Source of the DNA: Orbilia blumenaviensis
Taxonomy: Eukaryota > Ascomycota > Orbiliomycetes > Orbiliales > Orbiliaceae
NCBI GenBank assembly: GCA_036872755.1
Contig: JAVHNS010000010.1
Span: 930,001-994,000 of the forward strand
Direction: 5' to 3'
DNA: 64,000 nt
Positions 49,401 through 62,600 of the stretch are shown here, piece after piece (position 1 is the first letter of the stretch; each line of letters opens with the position of its first letter). The notes under the pieces are model-generated. The model had not been told where the DNA came from and made no database searches. It saw only the letters and a list, made by a program, of their open reading frames with translations. The position numbers were made by a program, and so were the translations under genes.

Positions 49401-49709
49401 TTCCGAATTGTCGGGAACGTCAGGTTTGGCGTCCCGGGGAGAAGAGGGATTTGTCGACGGTGGGAGGTCCTGGGGCGACGGATTCGATAGAGGAGATGAA
49501 GACTCCTCCATATTGAAACCGTTCGAGGTACCTTCGCCTCCGTCTTCTGCAGGAATGGGAGAGTGTGTAGGGGTGGGCGTGAAGGCAGGAGGTGACTCTC
49601 CGTTCTGGGGGGCAGTATGTGATGCAGATGCAGAGGAGGAAGAGGTGGTGGTGGTGATGGGGAGGGAAGGAGCTGAACCACTCGGCAGGACGACCTCCGT
49701 GGAAGTCAT
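46471..49709 (-). CDS. SET2: Histone H3 lysine-36 methyltransferase Set2
   Basis: Four exons (49166-49709, 47450-49074, 47308-47388, 46471-47250), all in phase, about 1009 aa. Set2 travels with elongating RNA polymerase II and methylates H3K36. Order of domains: disordered Ser/Pro N-terminus; Cys-rich AWS domain (residues about 174-220, CDCRPEYEDGTNHACSHNC); SET domain (about 221-340) with NHSCNPN at 302-308 and GEELTFDYN; post-SET CFCGEPNC; a Set2-specific middle region; a WW domain at about 610-641 (LPQDWKMYKSPNGKTYYHNT); and an SRI-like helical region across exons 2-4 that would bind the phosphorylated polymerase tail. The C-terminus is low-complexity, with two DKDTPAELD units, three SPKRKR/SPKRSR basic sites and a run of nine prolines. 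Yeast Set2 is 733 aa, so the tail is extended. I start at MTSTEV; an in-frame upstream ATG would add 26 residues. Confidence 0.94.
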
Positions 49710-52700
49710 CGTGACTGTGGAAGGAAAACAAGCAAACAAAAAAGCAACGTGGAGGGAGGAAGGAAGTATGAAGTCAGGACACCTCAAAGCAACGGGATAC
49801 CAAGAGGCAAGGAGGACGCCACCAATTGGACGAAAGGACGATGAGTCGAGAGAGGATAGAGAGCTTAGATAGGGTGACGAGAGCGAGGTAATGATGATAT
49901 CGACGTTGGTGACGATGATAGAGTCGCGTTCCTGATAAATATGTGGTGAGGATGATGCTTGGGAGGTGAAGTGTAAGAAGAAGGAAGCAAGTGAGGACGA
50001 TGGAGAAGGGGAGATGATGGTTTGTGGAGGTGAAGGTCGACAGCGGCGGTGAAGAGAAAAAAAAGTCGTTGCTGGAATTAATTAATTGTTGTGGGAGCGA
50101 AAGCGAGCGGGTGAGAAGAGAGAAGGAGCGGACGTCAAAGGTCAGTCAGGCAGAACTGTTAGGGGACGCTGTTGTTCACTGGGCCAGATCCCCGACAGTA
50201 TCCATTCATTGCAACACGAAACCAAGGGGTTGGATCAAGATATCGGCATCCACCTCTTCAGCAGCTCTCCGTCTACCAGATGAACCGATGGTGATGATTA
50301 TCCGGGAGGCGGGTGCGACGGCAGTGGACGTGTATGGCGGGAAAGTAGAAGAAACTCTGGTGAGAGTGATTTTAGGGTGAGACGCCCACTAACAAAGAAA
50401 CCCCGACGCCCTTCCCAAATAAAATAAAAAAAGGGAAAGAGAAAAAAAAATTAGAAATTAGAAAATTAAGAGAAAAGGGCAAGGTAACCAGAACGAACAA
50501 GAAAAGAAAACGAAAGATAAAAAAATGACGGCGGTAGGAAAGAAAATGTGATAACAATGAGGTCCACACAGTAATGGCAATTAAAATGTACTCCCAAGAA
50601 GACGTCGAGTGGACAGAGAAGGAAACCTCACGATCAAAAAGTCCGGTGGTTTCTCCCTCGTCTTCCTCTATTTAATTGTTTTTTTGGGAATTCTTTCTTT
50701 CCTTCTTCCCTTTCCTAAAAAGAAAAAATCCTAAGCGGACTGGGCGGAAGGGAGAACAAGAAAGCTACAAAATAGCGACCGAGTTTCTACCAGCAAATCG
50801 GTTGGTTATGGCACCTTTTGTGATCTCGATCTTAGTCTTTTCAATCTCGATCTTGACCTTGACCTTGATAGTAATAGTAACAGTATTGTTTTATCTGCAG
50901 ATAGCTGAGAGGGGGTCTGCGGCGAGACTGAGACTGAGACTTTGACGCGCGATAGAAAAGTAGCGGGAGCGCCTTTGGGAAGGTCCTTTTGCTCGGAAAT
51001 GGATAAAAAAACAACTGCGCCGGAACTGTTAGCCACCCGAACAAACATACATAAAAAAAAAAAAAAAAAAAAAAAAAAGGAATGCGGGAAAGAGATTCTA
51101 AGCCAGAACCCTCCCTCCCTCCCTCCACGATTGACAAGAACCAATTAATCAATTGATCGAACAAGCAAGAAGACGACCAAAATATGAAGCAAACGACCAA
51201 GCAAAGAAAGCAGTGAAATAACGGATAACGATCCCGCGTACCCTGAGCAGAAAAACTCCCGGTTGTTCTTATTCCCTTTTCCCCGCTTTAATATAACAGT
51301 GTATCGATTCTCGACCGGGAATATGCTCAAGTCCTTTGATGATGACGAGCCGGATGGTCGGTACTAATCGATCGGCGTATGTATCCTCCCTCCAAGCTGT
51401 TGTCCCTCCTCTTCTGCCCTTAAAACGGTCGGGTTCGCCCGTCGAGGGGTTTTCGATGTCGAGAGATTCGAGCAACAACAAAAAGGAAAAGCAAAAAGAA
51501 CGAAGGAAAGAAAGCGAAACGATGGAGTGTCGTGGTGATGGTTGGTGGTGGGTGGTTGAATTCAAGGGAAGAACAAAAAAAAGGTCGAATCGAATCGCGC
51601 GGCTTCAGCTTTGCCCTTCATTCGCTCTGCCAAGCCAATGCCCCAGCCGGGTCCCTGCACAACAACCATCATCATCATTATCATTATCATTATCATCAAC
51701 CTTCATCTCCTTCTCTTTCCCCTTCTCTCCTTTCCTCGTTATCTCATTTTTCGGCCCCAGTGCCGGTACCTAGCCGATTACATGACGTCTGTCCAGTTCT
51801 AGTCTCAAGACCTAACGTTTCTCTACCCCCTCCTGTGGCTCACTTTCGGCAATTCCCATAACCCTTTTCAACACAATCATCCTCCACAGGTGGAAGCAGT
51901 ATATCATACCCAAAAATAGAACCACCAGAGACAGAAATCTAGGATTTATAATAAAAAGAAGAAATGAAGAAGAAGAAGAGGAGGAGGAGGAAGAAAGGAT
52001 GAATAATAGGCGATATATAGTGGTATAAGATGTAGTAGAAGTAGTGATGAGAAAGAATATATTGAATAAGTAGCCATCTGTATACCATACATAAATCAAT
52101 AGTATTGGAGGCTTGTTGCCAAGCTTGTGACATAATATTGTTAGTCGTTCCAAGTGCGGAGACGGGGGGAGAACGATGATAGCATACGGATTGTTCACCA
52201 CACAATCAACATCCTTTCTATCTCCTAAGGCGATCTTCTAGGCCACGTAAGGCAGACGCTACAGTTGCCATCGGTCCATTACTTCGCGATTGGGCGGACG
52301 AACATGGCCGGCTGGTATCTCGACAAACAGTGGTTCGGCCGACAGGAAATGCACTCGTACTTAGGTCCATAAATCCCAGCGAAAGGACGTATATGCAAGT
52401 GTGCGACGGCCAGTACCGTCAGTGCTTCCAACGATAGATCGAATAACGGCGTCCATAAAGCAATCTAATCATCTCATAAACCAGCCGACGAGAAGAAATA
52501 GAGCTTCCAGCCAGATTGGCGACACAGCGCGTCTAGTCGCCTGCAGAACCTGGTTTCGATGAGAAGATATCTGCCGTATCGGAGAGTATGCCGCAGCACC
52601 GATATATCTGGACAGATAACGACACGTGGAGTGTGTGCATTGTGCAGATCTGGAATGACCAGATGCATGGCCGACGTATCCGAATTCCCCCCATGGCTAT

Positions 52701-53618
52701 TCTAAGATCCTCCGCCCAAGTTAAATGGGCAGAATCCTGTCGCAATATATCAAGGCCACATCAGCAGCACCCCTCCAGGTCGAATAAGAAGGCGTCCGTC
52801 CGGTATGTACTGATGTAGTTCGGGTACAGGTGGGCCCATTCCCATCGATATGTGGCGTATACGCATATCTACCGGTCGCATCGAAATTTTTCGCGGGGGA
52901 AAAGAACAAGAAGGATTCGTAGATAGATACCTAAGTACCTAGATAGACCACCTACGTTCCCTCCGCCTGCCAGTGATTAAGTAAATAAGAAAGCAAGTGA
53001 ATCAACCTCCGAGGTACCTCGGCATCGAATCTCCACCGATGGATGTATAGCAAGAGCAGAGCCCAAAAGCCCAAACACCCCTGTTCGGGGAGGAGAAAAA
53101 AAGCTGGTCGTTTCTGGGATGAGGTTAACTGTTCTGTGCTTCTCCCCGTTCTGTTCGCAACTCCCGAAAAAGGACAAACCCCGTGCAAAAAGGACATCCG
53201 TTGCCCTGCCAACAGCCCTTCACCTTGCCTTTACCTAATGATGAGCAATAACTATAGCCTGTCTTCGTTGGGACAGTTCCAGAAAGAGTAAACATATCGA
53301 CATGGACACGCCTGCTGGGCTGTAATTCGTTGGTTTGGAAACCACCTGGATTTACGCGGTTACCACGAGGAAATTTCTAACCTTTTTTTATGAGTCGGTT
53401 TGTTGTTGACATAGCTACGTCGTCGTCACTGTCCTCCCAGAAACGGTGTTTTTATACGCAGCAGCTTCACCTCATCTCCAACTCTTCACCAACCACTACT
53501 CCATCACACCACATCCCATCTGCATCTGATTGCTACTACCAATCACGCAAATTTAAGCACATCAGCACCCACCCTAAACTACCAAACCAAAATCCATATT
53601 ATAAACCAAAATCACAAA
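49710..53618. other. Long gene-free interval between SET2 and SPO12-like gene
   Basis: 3.9 kb with no supported gene. The first 700 bp are purine-rich on the plus strand and probably contain the SET2 promoter and leader. Poly-A of 26 bases at 51053-51078; ATCATCATCATTATCATTATC repeat near 51667-51695; GAAGAAGAAGAAGAGGAGGAGG near 51965-51995. ORFs here are low-complexity or start at non-ATG codons. Confidence 0.5.
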
Positions 53619-54146
53619 ATGTCTGCACCACTATCAGAAATCATGAACAACAACAGCAGCGACAATGCTATGGAAATTGACGAGCCAAGCATGACCACCA
53701 TCCCCAGCACATCCGAAGCCTCACCGCTTGCTGTCGTCGAGCCTCTGCACCAGCTGGCAGGAACACCGGCAGATAACCTTGAGGTGCAACGAAAGCTGCT
53801 CCAGCAGAAGCTAGCCGACCAGTACGTTTTCTCTCTATCTCTACTGGACGCATTTTTATACTAATACTTACCGATTTTATAGTGCTGCCAATGCCGAAAA
53901 GTTCTCGTCACCAACTGATAGCATGATGAGCCCGTGCTCGCAAAGGCTGGCCGCTCAGAAGAAGAAGCAGTTCGGAAAAAAGTACGTACTCACACAATCT
54001 AACATTATCCTATGTATGAATTACCAAAAATGCTAATACAAAAGGATAGAACCAAGCCAACACTGCTCAAGTCTGCATTCGCCCAAGTCGCTGGCCAGGA
54101 GAATAGAATTCCTAAAAAGCGAGCCGATGATGACTCTCCGTTCTAG
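53619..54146 (+). CDS. Spo12-family cell-cycle protein
   Basis: Three exons (53619-53821, 53883-53981, 54050-54146), all in phase, about 132 aa. The middle exon encodes FSSPTDSMMSPCSQRLAAQ, then KKKQFGKK, matching the short conserved Spo12 core (SPTD.LMSPCS.KL..). Spo12 proteins are small regulators of mitotic exit and meiosis acting with the Cdc14 phosphatase (FEAR) pathway in yeast. The rest is Ser/Thr/Pro-rich and poorly conserved. The last exon gives TKPTLLKSAFAQVAGQENRI and a basic PKKR before the stop. Frame choice in the last exon is decided by acceptor GATAG, which keeps the longest ORF. The genes on either side are unrelated. Confidence 0.82.
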
Positions 54147-56252
54147 ATATCCCTAGAAACAACAGTGACTTCGATGGTCTTTCCTGGTGAAAGGCTGTAA
54201 AGCACGATCGAGAACATATCCTCCCTTTCTTAGTTTCCGACGACTGGCGCAACACGGAATACCACGGTTTTCTTCCTCTTCTTTTTCTTTCTCGGGACTC
54301 TAGGGATCGGGGCATCAAATCGGCTGGGGTACATCTTTTTCTCATTATCATCATCATAATAATAATACCCTTGTTCAAGAAACAGAAAAATATGAAATAA
54401 AAAAATAAAATAGGAGGACCACTGGTTTTGTTTTGGGAGTCACGGGGAATGATACGAAAATAATGACAATTTACTGCTTCTACTCAAAATTGGGTTTTCA
54501 TGGTTTACGGGCTCCTGTCCTTTTACTTCTTTTCCTCAGACTATGTATATCATATTGTCGTCGGTTCGGATCGTTTATATCTCATTACCTTATCAGATAC
54601 CCGTTTGGTTTTACCCATGCGTATAACACGACATCGTAGGATTACCGGGCGTGTCATATAATTTCTAGTCTCCACGAAGTAGTCCGACAATTTCTACATT
54701 AAGACGGTGAGGATACACACATGTCGGACGAGGCTAAGTCTCATGTCCAATCAAACCGATATCAACATAGCCAAAGACCTGTCAATACCGCGTAGGGCGA
54801 CTTCGTGGATTCCCAAGGGCTGGTCCCTAATTAAGGGGCAACGGTACTAAATCGATTGCTCACCAATACACGACTCCATTATATCGAAAGGTCATGTGAC
54901 CTGTACAATATGCTCCGTGACCCTACCAATTCAATTTGCTATATGCCGTCCCAGGCCTCAGGCCCCCGACTTTTGCATCAGGGTCATGTATGTATGTACA
55001 GTGCCACGCCAGTGCGGCATCCTGCTTTCGGGTACATACAGATTTACAGCAAATGCATCTGGCTCAATTGATCGGTTAGGTCGTACATTAACCCAAAATC
55101 CAACACCTGTTATAACGTTACCACATGCAAGTAAAGTCAGATAATCGCGGATCTCCAATGCCGACCAGCCTTTGCGGAGAGATTTCAAGGGCCCATTACG
55201 AGACATCGAGCACCGTCCGCTGATTCATACTGGCTATGTAACAACCCGCCCTAATGGACCCCGGCATCCGTCCGATCTTTATCAGTTCCTTTGAGCGACA
55301 AACACCTGCAAACACCCCGCAACACCGAGCCCAAGACTCAAAGGCACATGGCATTGCATAGTAACACCTAGGAGAGCTCGAAGCATCAGCGAGGGAAACT
55401 GCGACCGGGATCAGTCGATTAATCTTGGTTAGTAACTGCCCGACATCGCTGCGACCCGGCAATCGACGGCTAAGCTAACGCACCATTTGATTTTCCTGTT
55501 CAGCGGTAGCAGCCGTATATTGTGGCCTATATTATCTCTGAACTATGTTTGTCAGAGCACCCTGGGGAGTGTGTCTGCTGGTGCGGCGTTAGGTAATACA
55601 GGAACCCCGCCATCATCCATGGTGGGGTGTGTCCTGTTTATAACTAGTGCGCCATTGGTGGCCATCGGGGGGCCATCGACTAAAAAAAAAAAAATTAGTA
55701 CCGACATGGGGGGAAGCCTAGCAGCGGGTAGATGCGACGTCCGAAAAAAAAAAAAAAAAAAGTATAACCTTGTAGATGTCCGCTCGATGAAGCAGCAGAC
55801 GACGATTATAAATCCTTCACTGTATCCATTAAATAGAGATTAATAGCGGAACCGGATTGGATTTTCTCGCTGAGTCACTCGACATTTTCCCCCGGATTAA
55901 ACACTCCAATCGATATCAGTCGAGGGGTACTTTATATATCTCGGACATCCAGATATCTTCACTGAATAGCACCCCACGACCAAGTGACCCCAAACACCAG
56001 CTAGCTGCATCTCCAGAACTCGACTCTGCATCCTTCCTCTTCTTCTGCTGCTGCACAGGGCCGGTGGCGTGATCGATTTTGAATCCCGTTGCATTGTTTT
56101 ACTAAACATTTGCATTTGACCTCTTCTTTTCTTTCTTCCCTTCCGCACCTCCATACTAGTTTTTTTATCCTTTCTTTCCTCGCAAGGAAAAAAACTTTAT
56201 CACCGAACCTCAACCTCAACCCTTTCTCACAGCCAAACCAACCGTAATCACA
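54147..56252. other. Gene-free interval
   Basis: 2.1 kb between the Spo12-like gene and PDX1. Poly-A tracts at 55682-55693 and 55745-55760. ACCCCGCCATCATCCATGGTGGGGT near 55605-55628 can form a short hairpin. No SNO/PDX2-like ORF is present beside PDX1. The last 150 bp are a CT/CA-rich leader. Confidence 0.5.
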
Positions 56253-57554
56253 ATGGCAACCGAACTTCCAGTCGAGACCCACGTCTCCCTCAACGGCGCC
56301 AATGGCAGATCTACCGCTCAGGACGCAAGCTCCTTTGCCAACAAAGATGCTCTTGCTCGCATGCTCAAAGGTACGGGCTTATCCCTCCCGTATTTCACTA
56401 CCAATCCGTTCGCTAACTCAAATTCTTCCCAGGCGGTGTGATTATGGACGTTACAAACCAAGAGCAAGCCCGTATCGCTGAAGAAGCCGGTGCCTCTGCC
56501 GTCATGTACTGCCCCACCATCACCAAACCACCCCACCATATCTACCATAACTAACAAAAACCCAACTAAAAAAACAGGGCCCTCGAGCGCATCCCCGCCG
56601 ACATTCGTCTGGAAGGCGGCGTCTCCCGTATGTCCGACCCGGGCATGATCAAGAGCATCAAAGCCGCCGTCACAATTCCCGTCATGGCTAAGGCCCGTAT
56701 CGGCCACTTCGTTGAATGCCAGATCCTCGATGCCATTGGTATTGATTTCATCGATGAGTCTGAGGTTCTTACTCCAGCAGACAATGTTCACCATGTCACC
56801 AAGCACGGTTTCAAGGCTCCATTTGTCTGTGGGTGCAGGAATTTGGGAGAGGCGTTGAGGAGAATCAGCGAGGGTGCCGCTATGAGTATGTTAACCCTTC
56901 TATCTATCAATTTCCCAACCCCAATCCAAACCCTATCAATAAAATTCTAGTAGAAAAGTAAAAAAAATGTGGTCTATGAGAGGAGAGAAGGGGTTACATA
57001 GAAGACTAACCAGCATGGCAATAAAAACAGTTCGCACCAAAGGCGAAGCCGGCACCGGCGACGTCGTCGAGGCCGTCAAGCACATGCGCACACTCAACGC
57101 TGAGATCAAAAAGGCCCAAAACCTATCTGATGAAGAACTATACGTCATGGCCAAGGAGATCGGTGCCCCTTACGACCTCCTCAAGAAGACAGCACAGCTT
57201 GGTCGTCTACCTGTCGTCAACTTTGCGGCTGGTGGTGTCGCTACCCCAGCTGATGCTGCTCTGATGATGCAATTGGGTTGTGACGGTGTCTTTGTGGGAA
57301 GTGGAATCTTCAGGAGTGGAGATCCAGCGAAGAGGGCGAAGGCTATTGTCCAGGTGAGCTATACCAACTGAGCTGTAGACTGTAGTAGACATTACTAGAG
57401 GAGAGTGTATACTAACGTTTACATATAGGCCGTCACTCACTATAATAACCCACAAATCCTCGCTGAGGTCTCGGAAGGTCTAGGAGAAGCCATGGTTGGT
57501 GTCTCCGTCTCTTCCCTGCCAGAATCTCAGAAGCTCCAGGGCCGTGGTTGGTAA
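56253..57554 (+). CDS. PDX1: Pyridoxal 5'-phosphate synthase, synthase subunit (PdxS/Snz/Pdx1)
   Basis: Five exons (56253-56370, 56433-56505, 56578-56885, 57031-57353, 57429-57554), all in phase, about 315 aa. The enzyme builds vitamin B6 (PLP) from ribose 5-phosphate, glyceraldehyde 3-phosphate and ammonia supplied by the glutaminase partner Pdx2/Sno. It forms a (beta/alpha)8 barrel assembling as a dodecamer. Catalytic residues are present: Asp45 in GGVIMDVTN, Lys102 in VMAKARIGH (binds ribose 5-phosphate) and Lys170 in [10 protein letters not shown] (swinging-arm Lys); the phosphate loop [12 protein letters not shown] is also seen. Length matches the family (about 295-315 aa). The exon 2 donor GTACTG is non-consensus but is needed to keep [11 protein letters not shown] in frame. 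Confidence 0.97.
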
Positions 57555-58435
57555 AGAAGCCATCAGTTTCTTTGTAGAATGAAAGGGTTGGATGGTGAGA
57601 TACGGTGGATGCTATATAGCTTTTCTAGGACTTCTTGTTGTTTTTCTCGAATGTTCTATCGTGTATAAACTGGGGGGATATTTCCATTTTATATAGGCAC
57701 GCTTTTTTCAGGTGTTAGTTACTTCTACCTGCCTACTCTTACTATCAATACCACTGCCATCTCTCACTATTGTGATTGGTGGAAGCTTATGCTGCCCTTA
57801 TTCTTTCCTCCCGTTTATTTTATCTCTCCTTCTTTCTCACTCTTCTTATTTTCGTATGATCCTTCATATCGAGGATAGGGAACATTGTGTCCGAATAGAA
57901 GATATTTAGCATTTAACATTTAACATCTATCACCAGTACTTCCTTATACACCCAAATAGTGGGTATTACTACATCCATCATCGTTTATCGGCCCATTTAA
58001 CCGTAGGTTCTATTTATATTGCAAATAACGTATCTACTTTGTCCCGTACACAAAGTATATAACAAACAAATGACAAATATCTGCCTATGCAGTGTTTATC
58101 TTGATAATGTCGATAGCTATAACCTCAAACCCAGGGATATAGGATTCTCGGTGTGCTATCTACAACATTATTAAGGCTATCATCTGATGCATGGATATAG
58201 ATATTGCAATATTGAGGTGACTATAAGACTTATATATGAATTCTATTCAGGACATCAAAATCAAGCAAAATACACCATCTTTTATATATATCTATTTTCT
58301 ATCGTTATATAATTCTAAACATAAGACAAAATAGAAAACAAAAATCAATTTATTATTACTGTATTAAACCCATTAACTATCCAACCATGATATGACAATA
58401 ACGAAGCGGCCCAGAACTAAGAAAGATCCTCAGGT
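57555..58435. other. Convergent 3' intergenic region
   Basis: An 881-bp AT-rich interval between the PDX1 stop and the stop of the unknown gene. No gene seen. Confidence 0.5.
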
Positions 58436-59611
58436 TTAAGCTCGGGCATAGTCCCTGTATCTGCCGGCCTGGCCCATCTGGCGACGGCGAAGTCTTGCAA
58501 TTGCCTGCTTCTGCTCTTCCGCTTTCAAAGAGTCGTCTACAGCCCTGTCGATCACGTCCTTCAAGACATCCTTAGGCAGATCCTTAAGAACGATATCCTG
58601 TGGTAGTTTCTTGAGGAAGGCATCTTTGATCGCTCCAGTGAACCCCTTAGCATCGCCAGGAATATCCTTGACAGTAGTTCCAACATCAACAACGCCCTGC
58701 ACAATCTTAGCGGCAGCTAGAAGAGCTGCCGCCCTGTTCTTTGACTTGAGCGCTACCATGAAATCATTGGCAGAATCAACGATTCCATGAACAGTATCAA
58801 TGGTTTCTGGGATTTCGATGACCTTGACGATAAGAGCGCCACCGGGAACACCAACTTCGACGAGCTTCTTGTTGGCGTAGAGAATACCCTGGACAGCGTA
58901 GCTGGAAATGGTGTTGAGAAGACTCTGTTGTTGAGTAAACGCCATACCGAGGGATTTTTTGTCTTTGCCAGGCATGAACACGAGGTGAACAGCTGGTGGG
59001 TCGATACCAATGTCATTGGCTGCAACGGTTCTAGTCTTTTCGGTTCCACCGTTTGGACCGTCCCATTTCAGGTTGATATCAGTGTTATCGGGACGCCCTG
59101 TCATAGTAAACCTGGACGGGGTAGCAGTGATAGTACCGCTTGCGAGAACTCGCTTTGTGCCAGTTTCCTTAGCGATCTGGAATTTAAGCTCGACCCAACC
59201 GGGGAGTTGTTCGTCGGCGCCGAAGAGACTGGTTAAGACGTTGGTGTTAATGATCTTCTCGCTTGCCCACTTCATTGCGCCGAGGCGGACGGGTTGGCCG
59301 GACGAGGTAGCAGAGACTTTGGTTGGTCGGACACAGATTTTGCCAGTGGATGGTTCAAATGAATTCTAAAAAAATGCATGTTAGATTTTTATTCCAAGAT
59401 CCGATTCTATCTAAGATCAAAGGGTGGAATTGGAACTTACACCGACAGTAACACAGCGCCCGTCATTGTTTGTGACATTGATATCGTTATGGCCTGTCCA
59501 GCTCACTCTGTAGCCACCTGGGCCGGCGTAGACTCTGGCCTGGGTGATGGAGAATCGAAGGCCTGCTGGCAAGACGCCCAAAAAGAACTCTTGGTTGAGA
59601 TCACCAGGCAT
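58436..59611 (-). CDS. Protein of unknown function (two-domain, no signal peptide)
   Basis: Two exons (59441-59611 and 58436-59365), phase 0, about 366 aa. No family is recognised. The N-terminal half is rich in short beta-like stretches (RFSITQARVYAGPGGYRVSW, GRCVTVG, VLASGTITATPSRFTMTG). The C-terminal half is mostly Ala/Val/Lys/Asp-rich and looks helical (AALLAAAKIVQGVVDVGTTV, LPQDIVLKDLPKDVLKDVID). The end is basic (IARLRRRQMGQAGRYRDYAR). There is no signal peptide and no clear membrane span, so it is probably cytoplasmic or nuclear. Frame, splice sites (GTAAGT, TTTTTTTAG) and composition support a real gene. Its function cannot be stated. Confidence 0.72.
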
Positions 59612-62600
59612 TTTGAAGTATAAGGGGAGTTATTGAGAAAAAGGTTATGAAAAGAAAATGGATCTGTCTGTTAACATTATTGATAATTAGCCTACTCGTC
59701 TTCGAAGTCTTGGGGATATAATCATAAACCAGCATACCGTCGTAAACTTGAAACCGAGTAGAAGCGACTGTAAACTGAAAAGGCAAGAGCGAATAAAATG
59801 TAATCAAAAAAAAAGAGAAAGTAATAATAAAAAATGCGAATTAAATTTGAATAAGATTGATTAGAGGGCAATGAAGAATTGAAAGGAAGACTTGTGAACC
59901 AGCACAAGACTAAAGGCAAAGAAGTGAATGATGCTGTAGATGTGAAGTGAATTGATGCAGATAGAATTTAATCGAGGTTACGACGACGGTATATATATAT
60001 TATTCCCACCACACTTCGAGTTCAGGTACTGCAGGCTGTAAAGGAACTTTCTGACTATACGTATTAGGCATAGCTTTCCGCTAATACAGAAATTCTAAAT
60101 TTTTTCCGTTAACATGCACCCCGAAGCCACCGATGCCTTCTCGCCGGCGCCGGTATCATCGCGCATGATTTCAAAGGCTTCGCCACAACTTGCAGTTGTC
60201 TGAGCTCGTTCCAGCCCCTTGCTCGGTCTTCTGTGGCAGACCACTTAACTCCTCACAGATAAGTCTCTACATAAATGGCCCGAAAAAAGAGAAAGAGGAG
60301 GGAAAAAACAAACTTCGCAGAAGAGAGAGTCAGTTTGGAGGCTTCCTCGCATGGACGTGGCTGGCCTAAATGCTCAATGGCGTTAGAGATTAGTATTCCG
60401 TCTAGAAAAGTCTCTCAGCGCTTGCAAGCTGTACTATAATACTCAGTATTAATTCGGTTAGACCCGAACAAAGAAACCTTGAAGCAATAGTAATAGTTAA
60501 GTCTATTATGTATGACTTTTAAATTTTTGGTAGAATTACTAGAGCCCCGTTTTGCCCAGGCTCGTCAAACAACGACGCACTAGTACGAATTGGAATCTTT
60601 ATGCTTCTTTATTCGAAGTATGTTTCCTCTTTATGCTTTCTGTCGACCAGTAGAAGAGTTCCACCACTCCATGAGGTTAGAAACCTTTTGCCGAGAAATT
60701 ATACCTGCTGATGGTATCACGCCTGCTTCGAAATGTTTTACTGGGAATTAAGTCCGTAGGTTTGCTTTTTTGGTTTTTGCTTTGGTTGATCATGATCATG
60801 ATTCTTACCATGGAGCCGTTACACAAATTAAAAATATTGAAACGAAATTCAGGGTCCTTTGTAAGCTGCATTGTGTTCTCTCTCTAGTTTTCTTTTTCCT
60901 GTTTCTGGTCCACAGTTCTTCCACGGAGATGCAAATTTAAATCTTTCCTTTCGGACCGAGTTTCTAGAATCGTGTCCGTAGCACAACATATTTTATGCAT
61001 ATTGCTTGTTGGATTTGCTTGCCATGAAATTAGTTGTAGACCTATCTCCTGATTTGTCCTCCACTCCAGTAGCCTATTCTGGCTTGTCCCCTATCGTAGA
61101 CGGAGACTTGGCTAAAACGAAAATATATTTTAAAAAAGGGCTTGGGAATAGCTTAGGGGCTATTGCGCACACCTGTGGGCAGAAGGTTCTGATGTCATCT
61201 ATTTTAGTACTCCGGTGGTCTGATTTCTTGATGCACTTTGTTACCATCCAATGCGCAAGCATTGACCCGTGGCGTATATCAAGGGCTTTGGAGATTCGAG
61301 GTTTAGACGCACAAAACAGGGATATAGACGCGGTCTATACCTCGTCCTACGCTGGATGCGAAATACGCCAAGATTTTTCTACCATAATGCAACGGGGTTC
61401 TCAAACCACACGGACCATGGCGCTCGTTGACCGGTGATTTTCGGTAAACATTAATATCAATGAGCAGAAAACTGGGGTGGCACATGTTTTAGAGGGTTTA
61501 AGGCTACTGCATATTCATTGCAGTTTTTGCCGGTTCGGCCATCCTCGTAGATCGGTTCTTGTACCTAGGTGAGAGGTTAAGAGGAGTTAGAAATGTCGAG
61601 CGCACCTCAGCGCAAGATAGGATTCATAGATGATCACGTTGACAAAATCACAGTGGCTGAACTACGTTTTGAGTACCCTGCGGATATTTTTCATATAGGT
61701 TTACCTATTCTTTAGCCTCATCGGTTCTCGAGCTCCGGGGCCTAGATCTGGTCAATATGAAGGCTTACGCATGTGTGCACGACGATGTGATCTAAGTTAT
61801 AAGCCTGAGATGTTTCCCTACAGTTGCTAGGTCTTAGGGCCAATCCAAGGGGCATCAAAGTCGAAAACTGTTCTCAAGTGAACCCTCGGATCGATTATAT
61901 TTAGCTAGCCTCCTGCCTGAAAAAAGCTGGCTATGCGTTTAAGCTTGTCTCGTGGATCAGGCACGATGAAGGGCTTGAAATCATAACATATCATGACTTA
62001 TGATATTACAATGCAAGTATAGTGTGCATGATACAATGCATATGATGTAGATATTACTTTTGGGGTGTTTGAGATTGACCTCGCCGTTCATTGGAGTCAC
62101 CGCGTTCGAATTTCCGGCAACCCATAGCAAAAAGAATCATGGCTAGTAATGAAAATAAACACCGAGGTAGTATTCTGAGTTTTTTTCTTCTTTTCTTTCA
62201 AGGGTCGATCACGATATGTATGCATTCAAGGACCCAATTGTACACGTGTTCAAAGAGAAGTTCGAGATGACATTCAAAATGCATGAGGGCCCAAACATAT
62301 TTCAATTTAATTTCCTTCTTGTCTGCATGTTATTTAGTGAGGTTTTTGCTCGGTCCCAAAGGCTTTTGCCTAAATTAACTCATAGACTGATAAAGCATGA
62401 AAATTTGGCACTTATGGGTTTATTTGGCTAGGGTGTCCGCCACAATGAACTAGTTTACTTTTATGTTGAGGTGGACGTACCTCGGGGAACTACAGCGGAG
62501 CGACCCAGGTATCCAGACGATAGTATAGGCGTCTTGTAACGTAACTACGTAGGACCAAGGGAGACTAGACTGGTTTTTTACTCCCTAGTTGAAGCGCACA

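Noticed and set aside
49253..49681. Pro/Ser-rich minus-strand ORF in another frame of SET2 exon 1
   Set aside because: A shadow of the low-complexity SET2 N-terminus; it has no continuation to a domain.
50024..50380. 118-codon ORF upstream of SET2
   Set aside because: It starts at GTG, not ATG, and lies in purine-rich SET2 upstream sequence; no family features.
57354..57380. tRNA-like string on the minus strand (AGCTCAGTTGGTATAGCT)
   Set aside because: It lies at the start of the last PDX1 intron and has no T-arm or acceptor stem at the right distance; chance match.
61024..61437. ORF of 137 codons in the gene-free right end
   Set aside because: No recognised motif, no clear promoter or splice context, and similar-length ORFs arise by chance in 4 kb.
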